Part shown: piece after piece, positions 1-8,456 of the stretch
How positions within the stretch are numbered: position 1 is the first letter of the stretch
Layout of the letters: each line of letters starts with the position of its first letter
NCBI RefSeq assembly: GCF_900114645.1
Contig: NZ_FOTR01000003.1
Location: forward strand, 124,001-188,000
Source of the DNA: Gracilibacillus orientalis
Lineage (GTDB): Bacteria; Bacillota; Bacilli; Bacillales; Amphibacillaceae
DNA: 64,000 nucleotides
Direction of reading: 5' to 3'
Made by a program: the position numbers and the translations under genes
The notes under the pieces: model-generated
What the model saw: only the letters and a program-made list of their open reading frames with translations
Databases searched by the model: none
Told to the model about the DNA's origin: nothing

Positions 1-961
1 ATAATTGCCCATTGGGATGTAATTGATCTCCAATCGATATCCCTGCACCCGAAGCAAACATATGGAAACATTCGAATTCTAATGCTGCTCGGTTTTTTAA
101 TGAATGAAAATCTCCCCAATACGTATGGAATTTACCTGTCATTCCAATTATATCTTTCCCTAGCTTACGCGCATACCGCACAGTGGATGGAAAGTGGTCA
201 TACCCCCATCCCCCACTTGGAAGAGACTCTATCTCTAAGTGTGTATAGTCATCTAAACTTGCTTTTATTTTCGGTCCAATATGTGAACCGTTATAAAATA
301 CACCTGCATCAGGAACCTGTTGATGTAAAATGGTTGTAATTTCTTTTTTAAATTCATTAAGCATGACAGTCGCATATTTCATACGCTCGCCTTTCTGTTT
401 AACATCATAGCCTCTAGCCTTCATTTGCTTAATGCAATGGTTACAATGACAATCTACTTCAAACAGGATATCGAAAAAGAATCCATCAATCTTTCCTTCA
501 CCAATAACTTGTATCATATCTACCAAGTGTTCTTTAAAATATTGCCGATAATCACTGTTTAAACAAATCGTATAATAAAAATGCGGCTCCGGTACTTCCT
601 GTGTGGTAAGATAATTCCCTTCACAATCAACACTCAGCCACTCTGGATGTTTTCTCGCAATGTATCCATCCCATTGTACTGTTGTATAAATAGGTACTTT
701 AATCCCTTGTTCATGACATGCTTCTATTTGTTCCAATAACAGATTTTTATTTTGTAATTGAGGATGGATTAAATCTGGCCTACTTTCCGATGGATAATAT
801 AACCAACCATGATGACATCGGGCAAAACAAGTAATTGAATCAACATATGATTCCTTTAATGTTTTTGCGAATTCGTGTTTATCAAATTGACGAGCGACGT
901 CAGGAATAAATTCACTAGTATGAAAGTCTAAATGAACTTGTCTGTATTTTTGGTTACTCAC
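1..961 (-). CDS. GHL6-type glycoside hydrolase (alpha-fucosidase-like), 3' end outside window
   Basis: I translated this by hand: the frame is open from a GTG at 959-961 to the left edge, giving 320 codons and no stop. GGAGG lies 8 bases before the GTG, and an earlier GTG in the same stretch meets a stop after two codons. The product starts with YRQVHLDFHTSEFIP and continues with FARCHHGW, KIDGFFFDIL, a CHCNHC cluster and LEIESLPSGGWGYDHF. This pattern resembles the hypothetical glycosyl hydrolase 6 (GHL6) group, TIM-barrel proteins distantly related to alpha-L-fucosidases, often with a beta-galactosidase-like trimerisation domain after the barrel. No signal peptide is visible, so it should act inside the cell. 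It is the last visible gene of the mannosidase/fucosidase region. The family call is from recognition only; substrate is unknown. Confidence 0.7.
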   Translation of the reverse strand, partial: MSNQKYRQVHLDFHTSEFIPDVARQFDKHEFAKTLKESYVDSITCFARCHHGWLYYPSESRPDLIHPQLQNKNLLLEQIEACHEQGIKVPIYTTVQWDGYIARKHPEWLSVDCEGNYLTTQEVPEPHFYYTICLNSDYRQYFKEHLVDMIQVIGEGKIDGFFFDILFEVDCHCNHCIKQMKARGYDVKQKGERMKYATVMLNEFKKEITTILHQQVPDAGVFYNGSHIGPKIKASLDDYTHLEIESLPSGGWGYDHFPSTVRYARKLGKDIIGMTGKFHTYWGDFHSLKNRAALEFECFHMFASGAGISIGDQLHPNGQL

Positions 962-994
962 TCTCTCACCCTCCAAACGATATGCAATAATAAT

Positions 995-1987
995 TTACAG
1001 GTATATCTCCGTATGACCTGCTATTTTCCCACTGTCATTGGAAATATTTATATCTTTCAAAGCATATAAACGATCTATCGTTGCTTTATTTTGGTATTGA
1101 AACTTCTCCAATATTTTTGCCACTAGAAGCGGCCAAAGGTGTTCTGTCCCACTTAATACTTTGATTGCAATACTTATTTTTTCTTTTCTTAAAGCTAGAC
1201 AATAAACACCTTGTGCACCGCCTTTTGCTATGATATTACGATCTTCTAAAAGCGTAGAACAAATAAATTGATGTGATGCAACAATGTTTGGAAAATTATT
1301 CATCACTTGTGTTATTTGATTAACAGTTACACGTAAAGACGCATTATTAATTAATAAAATATCTGCAAATTTCAAATATGAGATTGCCATGTTTTGTAGT
1401 GGAACAGCATGTACAGGCACCCCACATCCATCTAAACCTGTTATGATTCTATCTTTTGGTGTTTCTGATAATATAGATACATAATCTAGCACATCTTGCT
1501 GTAATGGATGGGACATTTCATGATAATTATCTACACTTAGGTCTTTTTCCTTCGCATTCGCTAAAAATCCTAAATGCTTGCCCGCACAGTTATGCAGTAA
1601 TTTTCTTCTTGATTTATGAGATGCAATATATTTTTCCTTTGGTGCTGCGTTTAATGGATAACTTTCATTACACACCAGTCTTTTTTCTTCTATACCTAAC
1701 TTTTCTGCTAAACTTGATAATGCTTTTTCGTGATAATCTTCTCCCCTTTGTGATGCTGTAAAAAGAGCCGTTTCCTCTCCTGTCAGCTGATATTTATTTA
1801 TTATGTTACTAGAAAATACAGGTATAGCTTGAATTGGTTTCATAGCTGAACGATAATAGAAGGGTTGGGTTATATCACCTTTTTTAAAAACTACTTTTTT
1901 GTTTTTATCTAGTACACAAATAACACCTTGATGGATATTTTCTACGTTCCCATTTCTAAACTCCTTTGCTATAACAGGAAAATTCAT
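995..1987 (-). CDS. L-asparaginase II family protein (PF06089 type)
   Basis: About 330 residues. The motifs HNCAGKHLGFL, GLDGCGVPVHAV and AKGGAQGVY, with FTASQRGE near the middle, mark the asparaginase II (PF06089) family, which hydrolyses asparagine to aspartate and ammonia. I start it at the ATG at 1985-1987 because GAGGAG lies 9 bases upstream; a longer reading would begin inside the terminator hairpin at 2031-2053. That hairpin separates it from the beta-mannosidase upstream, so it may have its own promoter or rely on read-through. Its place beside glycosidases that could strip N-glycans suggests use of the asparagine or glycosyl-asparagine that remains, but this is inference. It is unrelated to the N-terminal-nucleophile aspartylglucosaminidases. 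Confidence 0.85.
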   Translation of the reverse strand: MNFPVIAKEFRNGNVENIHQGVICVLDKNKKVVFKKGDITQPFYYRSAMKPIQAIPVFSSNIINKYQLTGEETALFTASQRGEDYHEKALSSLAEKLGIEEKRLVCNESYPLNAAPKEKYIASHKSRRKLLHNCAGKHLGFLANAKEKDLSVDNYHEMSHPLQQDVLDYVSILSETPKDRIITGLDGCGVPVHAVPLQNMAISYLKFADILLINNASLRVTVNQITQVMNNFPNIVASHQFICSTLLEDRNIIAKGGAQGVYCLALRKEKISIAIKVLSGTEHLWPLLVAKILEKFQYQNKATIDRLYALKDINISNDSGKIAGHTEIYL

Positions 1988-2030
1988 ATTTCTTATCTCC
2001 TCTTCCATTCTCCTTATTAGTGGAACAAAA

Positions 2031-2058
2031 GGATGCATATTTTTTATGCATCCTTTTT
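2031..2058 (-). terminator. Hairpin terminator after the beta-mannosidase gene
   Basis: A perfect 9-base stem, GGATGCATA (2031-2039) with TATGCATCC (2045-2053), closes a 5-base loop. Runs of four to five T follow in both orientations. It begins 10 bases after the stop of the GH2 gene and should end the long glycosidase operon, or lower read-through into the asparaginase gene. Confidence 0.8.
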
Positions 2059-2063
2059 CTTAG

Positions 2064-4610
2064 CTATTGCACAATAAGATCATACATGGATACAACCTTG
2101 ACATCTGTAATATCTTGGGTCTTGGTGAAATGTATATTTCCATTCACGGAATCTGTAAAGGCAATATATTTTTTGATACCTGGAATCAAGGAGAAGTTAT
2201 TATCTTCAAAACAACCTTCTTTATCTACTTCCAGCCAGACATTCATTGCAAAAGATTGACTTTCTAATTCAATTCCACCATCAACATAAGATAATTGAAT
2301 CTTAGGATCTCTCCATAAAAGATCTTTCGGTTTTACCATCACATGCTCTACACTGTCGATCACCTTTCCATCCACCGTTAATTGAGCAAATAAGACAACA
2401 TTATTAGTCTTTCCTACGACTCCTAACGACTTGATATCCGATTCATAAATAGTATTGGAAGTATTTTGTTTCACAAAGACATCGCTTGTTTCTTGATGCA
2501 TCAGCTGACCATTTAAATCATATACATGAAGCAAAAGTTGTGCTTCTTGATCCTGTAATTGATCGGATACCGCATACAATGATAAGCTATCTTCATTTTG
2601 ATCTACTATTAAAGCGGTTGTTTTAAATCGGTCTTTGATAACATATTGTAAAGCTTTCCATCTGCCGTAATAGTCCATACTTGACCATGAAGCAACCGGC
2701 CAACAATCATTCAATTGCCAATATAGCGTTCCCATACAATATGGCATGTTTAACCGGTGTGCTTCCACCGCTGATTTAATTGCATCTGCTTGCAAAATAT
2801 GACTAAGATGCAGGAAAGACGAAAAATCTTTCGGTTCTTTATAGTACATTTCCATATAATTTTTAATCAGTCGGTTTCCTGCACCATTTTTCTGATGATG
2901 TAACATAACATCTGATTCGAGAGCTAAATCTCCTTCTTTCGCATAGGTAAAAACTGTTTTTTTCTCTGGGAAAGATTGAAATCCATACTCACTCATAAAT
3001 CGGCCTACTTTTTCTTTATATGCTTCAATCGGTTTTAACCCATGCCAAACATCCCAATAGTGAATATCACCTTTTTCAACCGTATCAAATGTTGCATGCT
3101 GGTCCTTATTATAGGATAATTCTTTCATCGGGGAACTTGGCCAATAATCTGTATTCAGGTCATATTCTTCCACAACAGATGGTAATAAATGATGAAAAAC
3201 TTCATCATATCCCTTCCAGATTTCTTCACGTTGTGATCCATTATATCTTTGCTTCCAGCCCCAGCCAGCTTCTTCTTCAAATTCAGACCAAGCAGCATCC
3301 ATTTCATTATTTCCACACCATAATGCTATACATGCATAATTTCGTAATCGTTTAACATTATCAATCGCTTCTTGTTTTACATTATGAATAAATGCTAAGT
3401 CACCCGGATACATACTGCATGCAAACATAAAGTCTTGCCAAACTAGCATCCCATATTCATCACACAATTCATAAAAAATGTCATATTCATAGATACCGCC
3501 ACCCCACACACGAAGCATATTCATATTAGAAGCTGCTGCTGTAGCGATTTCATGCTCATAGCTTTCTTTTGTTGTCCTCGTTTGAAAACTATCATTCGGA
3601 ATATGATTTGCACCTTTTGCAAATACAGGCACACCATTTAACTCAAAATAGAAACTTTGACCATTCCGATCATCTTCCCTTACTAAGCGAAGTGATCGAA
3701 GTCCAGTTTTTACAACTCTTGTACTCTGAATCTGCTCATTTAACTTTAAATCTACTTGAAAACAATACAAATAAGGCTTACCTAAACCATTGCTCCACCA
3801 TAATTGAGGGTTTTTAATCAATATCGGAACCTTAATTACTTGGAATCCTTTTGTTAATTTACAAAGCTTACTTATATTCAACACATGTTGATCGGAAATA
3901 ACTAGTTTTATTTCCGTTTCTTTTGTAGCCTCTATTTCTATGGCAGCAGTAATTTCTGCTTTTTCGAATGAAACAGCTTGTTGTTGCATATGAACATCCA
4001 TTAGCTTAGCACCAGACCATGCTTCTATATAAACACCTTTCCAAATACCGCTTGTTACAAAACGCGGCCCCCAGTCCCACCCATAATGATAGGGAGCCTT
4101 TCGTGCAAATACACTTAATTTTTTCTTGCCAACTCCTCCATCTTCAGAATGGTCATTATCGGCTGGGAGGTTATAACCTAATTGATCGGGCTTGCCGATA
4201 TCATGATGTATCGGCGACTGGAAATAGACGAGTAATTGATTCTCTCCTACCTTCAAGTGTGATTTAACATCAACTTTCCAACTCCTGAACATATTGTCCG
4301 CCTGTAGTACCTTTTCACCGTTTACATATACAGATGCATATGTATCTAACCCTTCAAATGTAAGCTCTATTCTTTCTTCTTGTAACCAGTCTGAGGAAAA
4401 TGACAAAGTAGTTTGATATTCCCAATCTTGCTTATCAATCCACTGTAAATCCAGCTCATTTTTCCCTACAAAAGGGTCTGGTATCATGCCATGTTCTAAC
4501 AAATCAGTATGCACACACCCAGGAACTGTAGCTGATTTCCAACCATTTTCTCCTGCAGCTTTGAAATACCAATGTTGATTTTCTAATGATGTTTTCCTAA
4601 TGTTACTCAT
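2064..4610 (-). CDS. Beta-mannosidase, glycoside hydrolase family 2
   Basis: About 848 residues, usual for GH2 beta-mannosidases. An N-terminal jelly roll (about 10-190, with RSWKVDV and HYGWDWGPRF), an immunoglobulin-like domain and a TIM barrel follow in order. The acid/base glutamate is in WCGNNEMDAAW near residue 436 and the nucleophile in SEYGFQSFP near 541. DWGPRF and WQDFMFACSMYP are typical of mannosidase rather than beta-galactosidase. No signal peptide, so it should cleave terminal beta-mannose in the cytoplasm, such as the Man-beta-1,4-GlcNAc of an N-glycan core. Start: AGGAGG lies 7 bases before the ATG at 4610, while the ATG at 4616 is only one base away from it. It is the last gene before a terminator and follows an oxidoreductase by 14 bases. 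Confidence 0.93.
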   Translation of the reverse strand: MSNIRKTSLENQHWYFKAAGENGWKSATVPGCVHTDLLEHGMIPDPFVGKNELDLQWIDKQDWEYQTTLSFSSDWLQEERIELTFEGLDTYASVYVNGEKVLQADNMFRSWKVDVKSHLKVGENQLLVYFQSPIHHDIGKPDQLGYNLPADNDHSEDGGVGKKKLSVFARKAPYHYGWDWGPRFVTSGIWKGVYIEAWSGAKLMDVHMQQQAVSFEKAEITAAIEIEATKETEIKLVISDQHVLNISKLCKLTKGFQVIKVPILIKNPQLWWSNGLGKPYLYCFQVDLKLNEQIQSTRVVKTGLRSLRLVREDDRNGQSFYFELNGVPVFAKGANHIPNDSFQTRTTKESYEHEIATAAASNMNMLRVWGGGIYEYDIFYELCDEYGMLVWQDFMFACSMYPGDLAFIHNVKQEAIDNVKRLRNYACIALWCGNNEMDAAWSEFEEEAGWGWKQRYNGSQREEIWKGYDEVFHHLLPSVVEEYDLNTDYWPSSPMKELSYNKDQHATFDTVEKGDIHYWDVWHGLKPIEAYKEKVGRFMSEYGFQSFPEKKTVFTYAKEGDLALESDVMLHHQKNGAGNRLIKNYMEMYYKEPKDFSSFLHLSHILQADAIKSAVEAHRLNMPYCMGTLYWQLNDCWPVASWSSMDYYGRWKALQYVIKDRFKTTALIVDQNEDSLSLYAVSDQLQDQEAQLLLHVYDLNGQLMHQETSDVFVKQNTSNTIYESDIKSLGVVGKTNNVVLFAQLTVDGKVIDSVEHVMVKPKDLLWRDPKIQLSYVDGGIELESQSFAMNVWLEVDKEGCFEDNNFSLIPGIKKYIAFTDSVNGNIHFTKTQDITDVKVVSMYDLIVQ

Positions 4611-4624
4611 CAGCATACCTCCTG

Positions 4625-5692
4625 TTATGAATCAAAATGAATCTCTGCTTTTTCTTCACTTGATTTATATACACCCGTTAAGATTTTCATCATTTCCACA
4701 CCATCTTCTACTGGTGCTATCGTTTCTCCTTTTCCATTTACACAGTCAATAAAATGATCGATTTCTTTTTGAAAACCTTGTGCAAAATCGAATGTTAGAT
4801 GATCAATTTGTGGCGTACTGTTCAAAATGATATTATTTTTCTCTGAAACGATTTCTAATTGAGGCTCAATTTCTGCTCCTCCTTTATCTCCATATAAACT
4901 AACACGTAATTCTTCTTTTTTCGCATGTAATGAGAAACTAACATCGACCATTAATGAAGCACCATTTTCAAATCGAATAATTGCATTCGCCAAATCTTCC
5001 ACACTATTTTGCTTGGCATCGTAATCTGCTGCTTGATAAAAGGATTTATATTCTACATTCGAACGGTTACCTAATTTTTGATACGTATTACCACTAACTG
5101 ATTTTACTTTTGGTTTACCCATTAAATACCAGCAAAGGTCAATAACATGGACGCCAATATCAATTAGAGGTCCACCTCCGGATCGTTCTTTATCTGCAAA
5201 CCAACCACCTGGATTTCCTAAAACTCGTAAGCAGGTAGCTTTGGAGAAATAGATATCACCTAATTCACCATTATCAATAAAGCGCTTTAACACTTGTGTA
5301 TTGGTACCAAACCTTCTTACATACCCTATTTGCAGAAATTGTTTGGGATTGTTTCTCACAGCTTCTTCTATCGCTAAAGCTTCTTCCACTGTTTTACACA
5401 ATGGTTTTTCCAATAACACATTTTTCCCAGCATTTAGTGCAGCGATGGCTATTTCAGCATGCGTATTGTTCCACGTACAAATACTTACCGCATCTATTTC
5501 GTTATTACTCAACATCTCTTGATAATCTGTATAATAATGTGTCGCACCAAATTCTTCTGCCGTTTGTTTAGCACGAGCTTCATTTACATCACATACCGCA
5601 AACAATTGAACATCTTGATTTTTTAAGTAACCTTGAATGTGCATTTCAGAAATAGATCCTAAACCAACAATTCCGATCCTTACTTTACTCAT
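4625..5692 (-). CDS. Gfo/Idh/MocA family NAD(P)-dependent oxidoreductase
   Basis: 355 residues with a Rossmann domain (GIVGLGSISEMH near residue 7), the conserved EKPLCKT near residue 95 that holds the catalytic lysine, GYVRRF, and GGGPLIDIGVHVIDLCWYLMG with the HxxD-type histidine. This family oxidises or reduces hydroxyls of sugars and cyclitols with NAD(P). AAGGAGG lies ahead of the ATG. It is in tight order with a TIM-barrel isomerase upstream (12 bases) and beta-mannosidase downstream. With the other Gfo proteins here it may process a released sugar or form a keto-glycoside. The substrate cannot be read from sequence. Confidence 0.88.
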   Translation of the reverse strand: MSKVRIGIVGLGSISEMHIQGYLKNQDVQLFAVCDVNEARAKQTAEEFGATHYYTDYQEMLSNNEIDAVSICTWNNTHAEIAIAALNAGKNVLLEKPLCKTVEEALAIEEAVRNNPKQFLQIGYVRRFGTNTQVLKRFIDNGELGDIYFSKATCLRVLGNPGGWFADKERSGGGPLIDIGVHVIDLCWYLMGKPKVKSVSGNTYQKLGNRSNVEYKSFYQAADYDAKQNSVEDLANAIIRFENGASLMVDVSFSLHAKKEELRVSLYGDKGGAEIEPQLEIVSEKNNIILNSTPQIDHLTFDFAQGFQKEIDHFIDCVNGKGETIAPVEDGVEMMKILTGVYKSSEEKAEIHFDS

Positions 5693-5704
5693 TCTTTAAC
5701 CTCC

Positions 5705-6571
5705 TTAAAGTTGATTCCAAATATTTCGAACATTTTGCAATGAAATTCCACTTGCTTTTCTACACTCTTCCATTCCTTCAAATTCAATCGATACATATCC
5801 ATCATATCCGCTCTCTTTTATCATTTTTAGAACACTCACTAATTCAATGTCCCCATGTCCGGTAACAGCACCGCGCAAATATTGTCCACCTGCTGAGGGA
5901 AACCAGCCTTCTCCTGGGTTATGCCATGATCGGGGACGAATATAAAAATCTTTGACATGCACCATCGTAGCATTGCCCATACATTTATAGACCGCTGTTA
6001 TTGGATCTTCATCAGCACACAGAAAATTTCCTGTATCCAATGTATGACCAAAATTAGAACGATTCACACGAGATACAATTAGATTGATACGATCACTTGC
6101 TTGAATATAAAAACCATGATTTTCGATACTTGTTACAATCTGATATTGTTTAGCATAGTCAGCAATTTCCTGGCAAGCTTCGATAATTTGAGGTAAATCA
6201 TGGTCAAACTGTTCGATGCCTGCCTCTTCTGGTGGCTTAAATGAAATATCATGTCTCATTCTTCGCACACCTAGTTGATTCGCGATATCCACTTCTTGTT
6301 TTACTCGTTCAATTTCTGCTTGAAACGCTTTCTCATCACCTATCAAAAAATCCGCTCCAATGGCGTAATTGGAAATGTCTATTCCTACTTCTCCAGCCTT
6401 ACTCACTATGTCTGCAACCAACTGCGGATTATCTGTCAATCTATAGCCGATTGGAACAATTTCAATATGTTCTCCACCCTGATCTTTTGTCCACTGAATG
6501 ACATCTAATATCGACATTTCACCTTTATGGATGGCATTTGCCAAACTGTATGAGCTCATCCCTAATTTCAT
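5705..6571 (-). CDS. TIM-barrel sugar isomerase/epimerase (xylose isomerase-like, PF01261)
   Basis: 288 residues. IENHGFYIQ, GHTLDTGNFL, HVKDFYIRP and GYDGYVSIEFEGME supply the acidic and histidine metal ligands expected of the AP-endonuclease-2 fold used by sugar-phosphate and inosose isomerases, epimerases and dehydratases. The start is preceded by GAGGAGG. It lies between two Gfo/Idh/MocA genes with gaps of 12 to 15 bases, a pairing also seen in inositol pathways and in oxidative deglycosylation of 3-keto glycosides. A catalytic role alongside the oxidoreductases is likely; the exact reaction is unknown. Confidence 0.85.
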   Translation of the reverse strand: MKLGMSSYSLANAIHKGEMSILDVIQWTKDQGGEHIEIVPIGYRLTDNPQLVADIVSKAGEVGIDISNYAIGADFLIGDEKAFQAEIERVKQEVDIANQLGVRRMRHDISFKPPEEAGIEQFDHDLPQIIEACQEIADYAKQYQIVTSIENHGFYIQASDRINLIVSRVNRSNFGHTLDTGNFLCADEDPITAVYKCMGNATMVHVKDFYIRPRSWHNPGEGWFPSAGGQYLRGAVTGHGDIELVSVLKMIKESGYDGYVSIEFEGMEECRKASGISLQNVRNIWNQL

Positions 6572-6586
6572 TTTTAAGAACCTCCT

Positions 6587-7573
6587 CTAGTTATGAATTA
6601 AAGTTATTGGCTTTTTTTGTTGATTGGATTGATATGCTGCCTTTACAACTTCTAATGTTCTCAAACCATCTTCTCCTGAAATAAAAGGTGGTCGCGATTC
6701 CGTTACACATTGTAAAAAATCTTTCGTTAATTCTTCATCCATATCATCTGACCAAACGAGATTTTCCAACTTGTTATCACGGTCGTTAAACAATACTGTA
6801 TGCTGTTTAAATGCATCGACTGCTATTGTCCCTTTATCTCCAAATAATTCTAGCGTCACGTCTCCCCATATCGGAAAGGTTTTTGGACGTGACCAACTTG
6901 GATCAATCGTAACAACGATACCCGATTCGAATTCCAAGATGACATGGCCACAATCTTCCACCACTATATCGTAAAATCTTGTATCAAATTCCGCATATAC
7001 GCTTTTTACCTCATCTCTTAATATCCAGCGAAGTGTATCCACAATATGTACGATGTGGTCGGTAGCACACCCTCCACCTGATAGTTTTGGATCCACAAAC
7101 CATCCTCCTGGCATTTGTCCATGATTCGTTGTATTGATCGCTAAAATGCTGCCGATTTCTTTTTCGTTGACCAATCTTTGGACTTCTTGAATCACAGGAG
7201 CAAAACGAACAGGGAAGGCTACCTGTAAAATGACATTATTTTGATTACATGCATCTATCATTTCAAGCGCATCATTTATTTCTGTTGCAATCGGTTTTTC
7301 GCATAATATATGCTTTTTGTAATTGGCAGCTGTCACAACATGATCTTTGTGATTTGCATTTTCAGAACAAACAATGACAGCGTCTAAGTCTGTTTGTAGC
7401 ATCTCATCCAAATCTGTATAAAATGATGCATGAAAGGTCTTTGCCATATCTATTCCTCTTTGTTGATCGTCATCCCAGACACATTCCAGGGAGGCACTAT
7501 TATTTTTCTTTAGAGCATTTGCATAACTTAATGCATGCATATGTGCAAAACTAATGATTCCTACTTTCAACAT
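6587..7573 (-). CDS. Gfo/Idh/MocA family oxidoreductase
   Basis: 328 residues from the ATG at 7573. GGAGGGG in the last codons of the upstream gene is the ribosome site, and the upstream stop is one base away, which implies coupled translation. A longer ORF reaching 7642 is only upstream reading frame. The Rossmann start is VGIISFAHMHALSY, where the usual glycine-rich loop is replaced by SFAHMHA as in several sugar-processing members. The catalytic EKPIATE is near residue 95, and GGGCATDHIVHIVDTLRW supplies the second catalytic motif. GMAKTFHASFYTDLDEML is typical of the group. Part of the redox module inside the mannosidase operon. Confidence 0.87.
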   Translation of the reverse strand: MLKVGIISFAHMHALSYANALKKNNSASLECVWDDDQQRGIDMAKTFHASFYTDLDEMLQTDLDAVIVCSENANHKDHVVTAANYKKHILCEKPIATEINDALEMIDACNQNNVILQVAFPVRFAPVIQEVQRLVNEKEIGSILAINTTNHGQMPGGWFVDPKLSGGGCATDHIVHIVDTLRWILRDEVKSVYAEFDTRFYDIVVEDCGHVILEFESGIVVTIDPSWSRPKTFPIWGDVTLELFGDKGTIAVDAFKQHTVLFNDRDNKLENLVWSDDMDEELTKDFLQCVTESRPPFISGEDGLRTLEVVKAAYQSNQQKKPITLIHN

Positions 7574-7574
7574 T

Positions 7575-8450
7575 TTACGCCCCTCCTTTTGTAACAGGAA
7601 TAGCTTGATTAAACGATGATTCAATAGCTTCGATAAAATCAATGGTTTCGGTAACTTCTGTGATATTATTAAATGAATGGTGATCTTTCGTTAAAATGTG
7701 ATGTACATCTTCCAACTGGCGCTGAATCAGTGATGTTCCAATTGGGTTAACCTTCCGTTTGCTCATATCAATTTTTGCGATACTGATTGGATTTGTTTCA
7801 TTACTTTTATGGGTAAGCATTCCCTTAGAACCGGCAAGTTCGATATTTAATTCCTCTTTGCCAAACCCACGCGCCAATTCTAAATGGGTGAAACTATTAT
7901 CCTTATGCCTGATATGCACCGTCATATAACGACTGTCCACTTTCTTTGCAAAAATAGTGTTAAAATCACCAAATGTTCGATAGATCCAATCGATTACATG
8001 TAGTTCCTGTTCTAAAAATCTATCATCACCTGGTACTACTTCTGACTTAGAAGATATACGATTGACACCACTATTACCTAGTTGATGCGTTGTGAATCTT
8101 TGATTTAAATTCATCCATTCAGGTGAAGTCATCAACGGATTGACGATTCGAATCATCATTTGCTCTTCTTTAATAAAGTTTAATAGATGTTTTGTTTCTC
8201 TTATGCTTGATGCGATAGGTGATTCCACGATAATAGGAATTTTCCGTCCTAGTCTCTTTAAAATGAAAGGCTTCCATTCTGTCGATGCACATACATCGAT
8301 CAATTCTGACTGATAACTGAAAGAAGGTAATGAATCTAAGTTATCTTCATTGACTACTATCGATTGTTCGACTTGTACTGCAGGAATGGATTCCCAAAAC
8401 GATAAATGTTTACTTAATTCTGATTCATTACCAATCAAAGTAACTTTCAT
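7575..8450 (-). CDS. Degenerate Gfo/Idh/MocA-like protein, catalytic lysine missing
   Basis: 291 residues, shorter than the usual 330-390. The N-terminus VTLIGNESELSKHL keeps a beta strand but no GxGxxG loop. The site of the EKP motif reads IVESPIASS, so the proton-relay lysine is serine. ELHVIDWIYRTFGD keeps the histidine-aspartate helix and the C-terminal sheet looks intact (FTHLELARG, GSKGML). The frame is clean and the start ATG follows the GH38 gene region in the same operon, so it is probably expressed rather than decayed. It may be a non-catalytic partner of the adjacent oxidoreductase or use altered chemistry. Family placement is moderately sure. Confidence 0.65.
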   Translation of the reverse strand: MKVTLIGNESELSKHLSFWESIPAVQVEQSIVVNEDNLDSLPSFSYQSELIDVCASTEWKPFILKRLGRKIPIIVESPIASSIRETKHLLNFIKEEQMMIRIVNPLMTSPEWMNLNQRFTTHQLGNSGVNRISSKSEVVPGDDRFLEQELHVIDWIYRTFGDFNTIFAKKVDSRYMTVHIRHKDNSFTHLELARGFGKEELNIELAGSKGMLTHKSNETNPISIAKIDMSKRKVNPIGTSLIQRQLEDVHHILTKDHHSFNNITEVTETIDFIEAIESSFNQAIPVTKGGA

Positions 8451-8456
8451 TACACT

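Noticed and set aside
1988-2038. Seventeen extra N-terminal codons of the asparaginase frame
   Set aside because: They run through the terminator hairpin at 2031-2053 and the best ribosome site lies just before the ATG at 1987.
3020-3355. Plus-strand ORF of 111 codons inside the beta-mannosidase gene
   Set aside because: Antisense shadow without ribosome site or protein-like features; many similar frames oppose the real genes.
7574-7642. Longer N-terminus for the oxidoreductase at 6587-7573
   Set aside because: It overlaps the end of the preceding gene, and the GGAGGGG site directly precedes ATG 7573.
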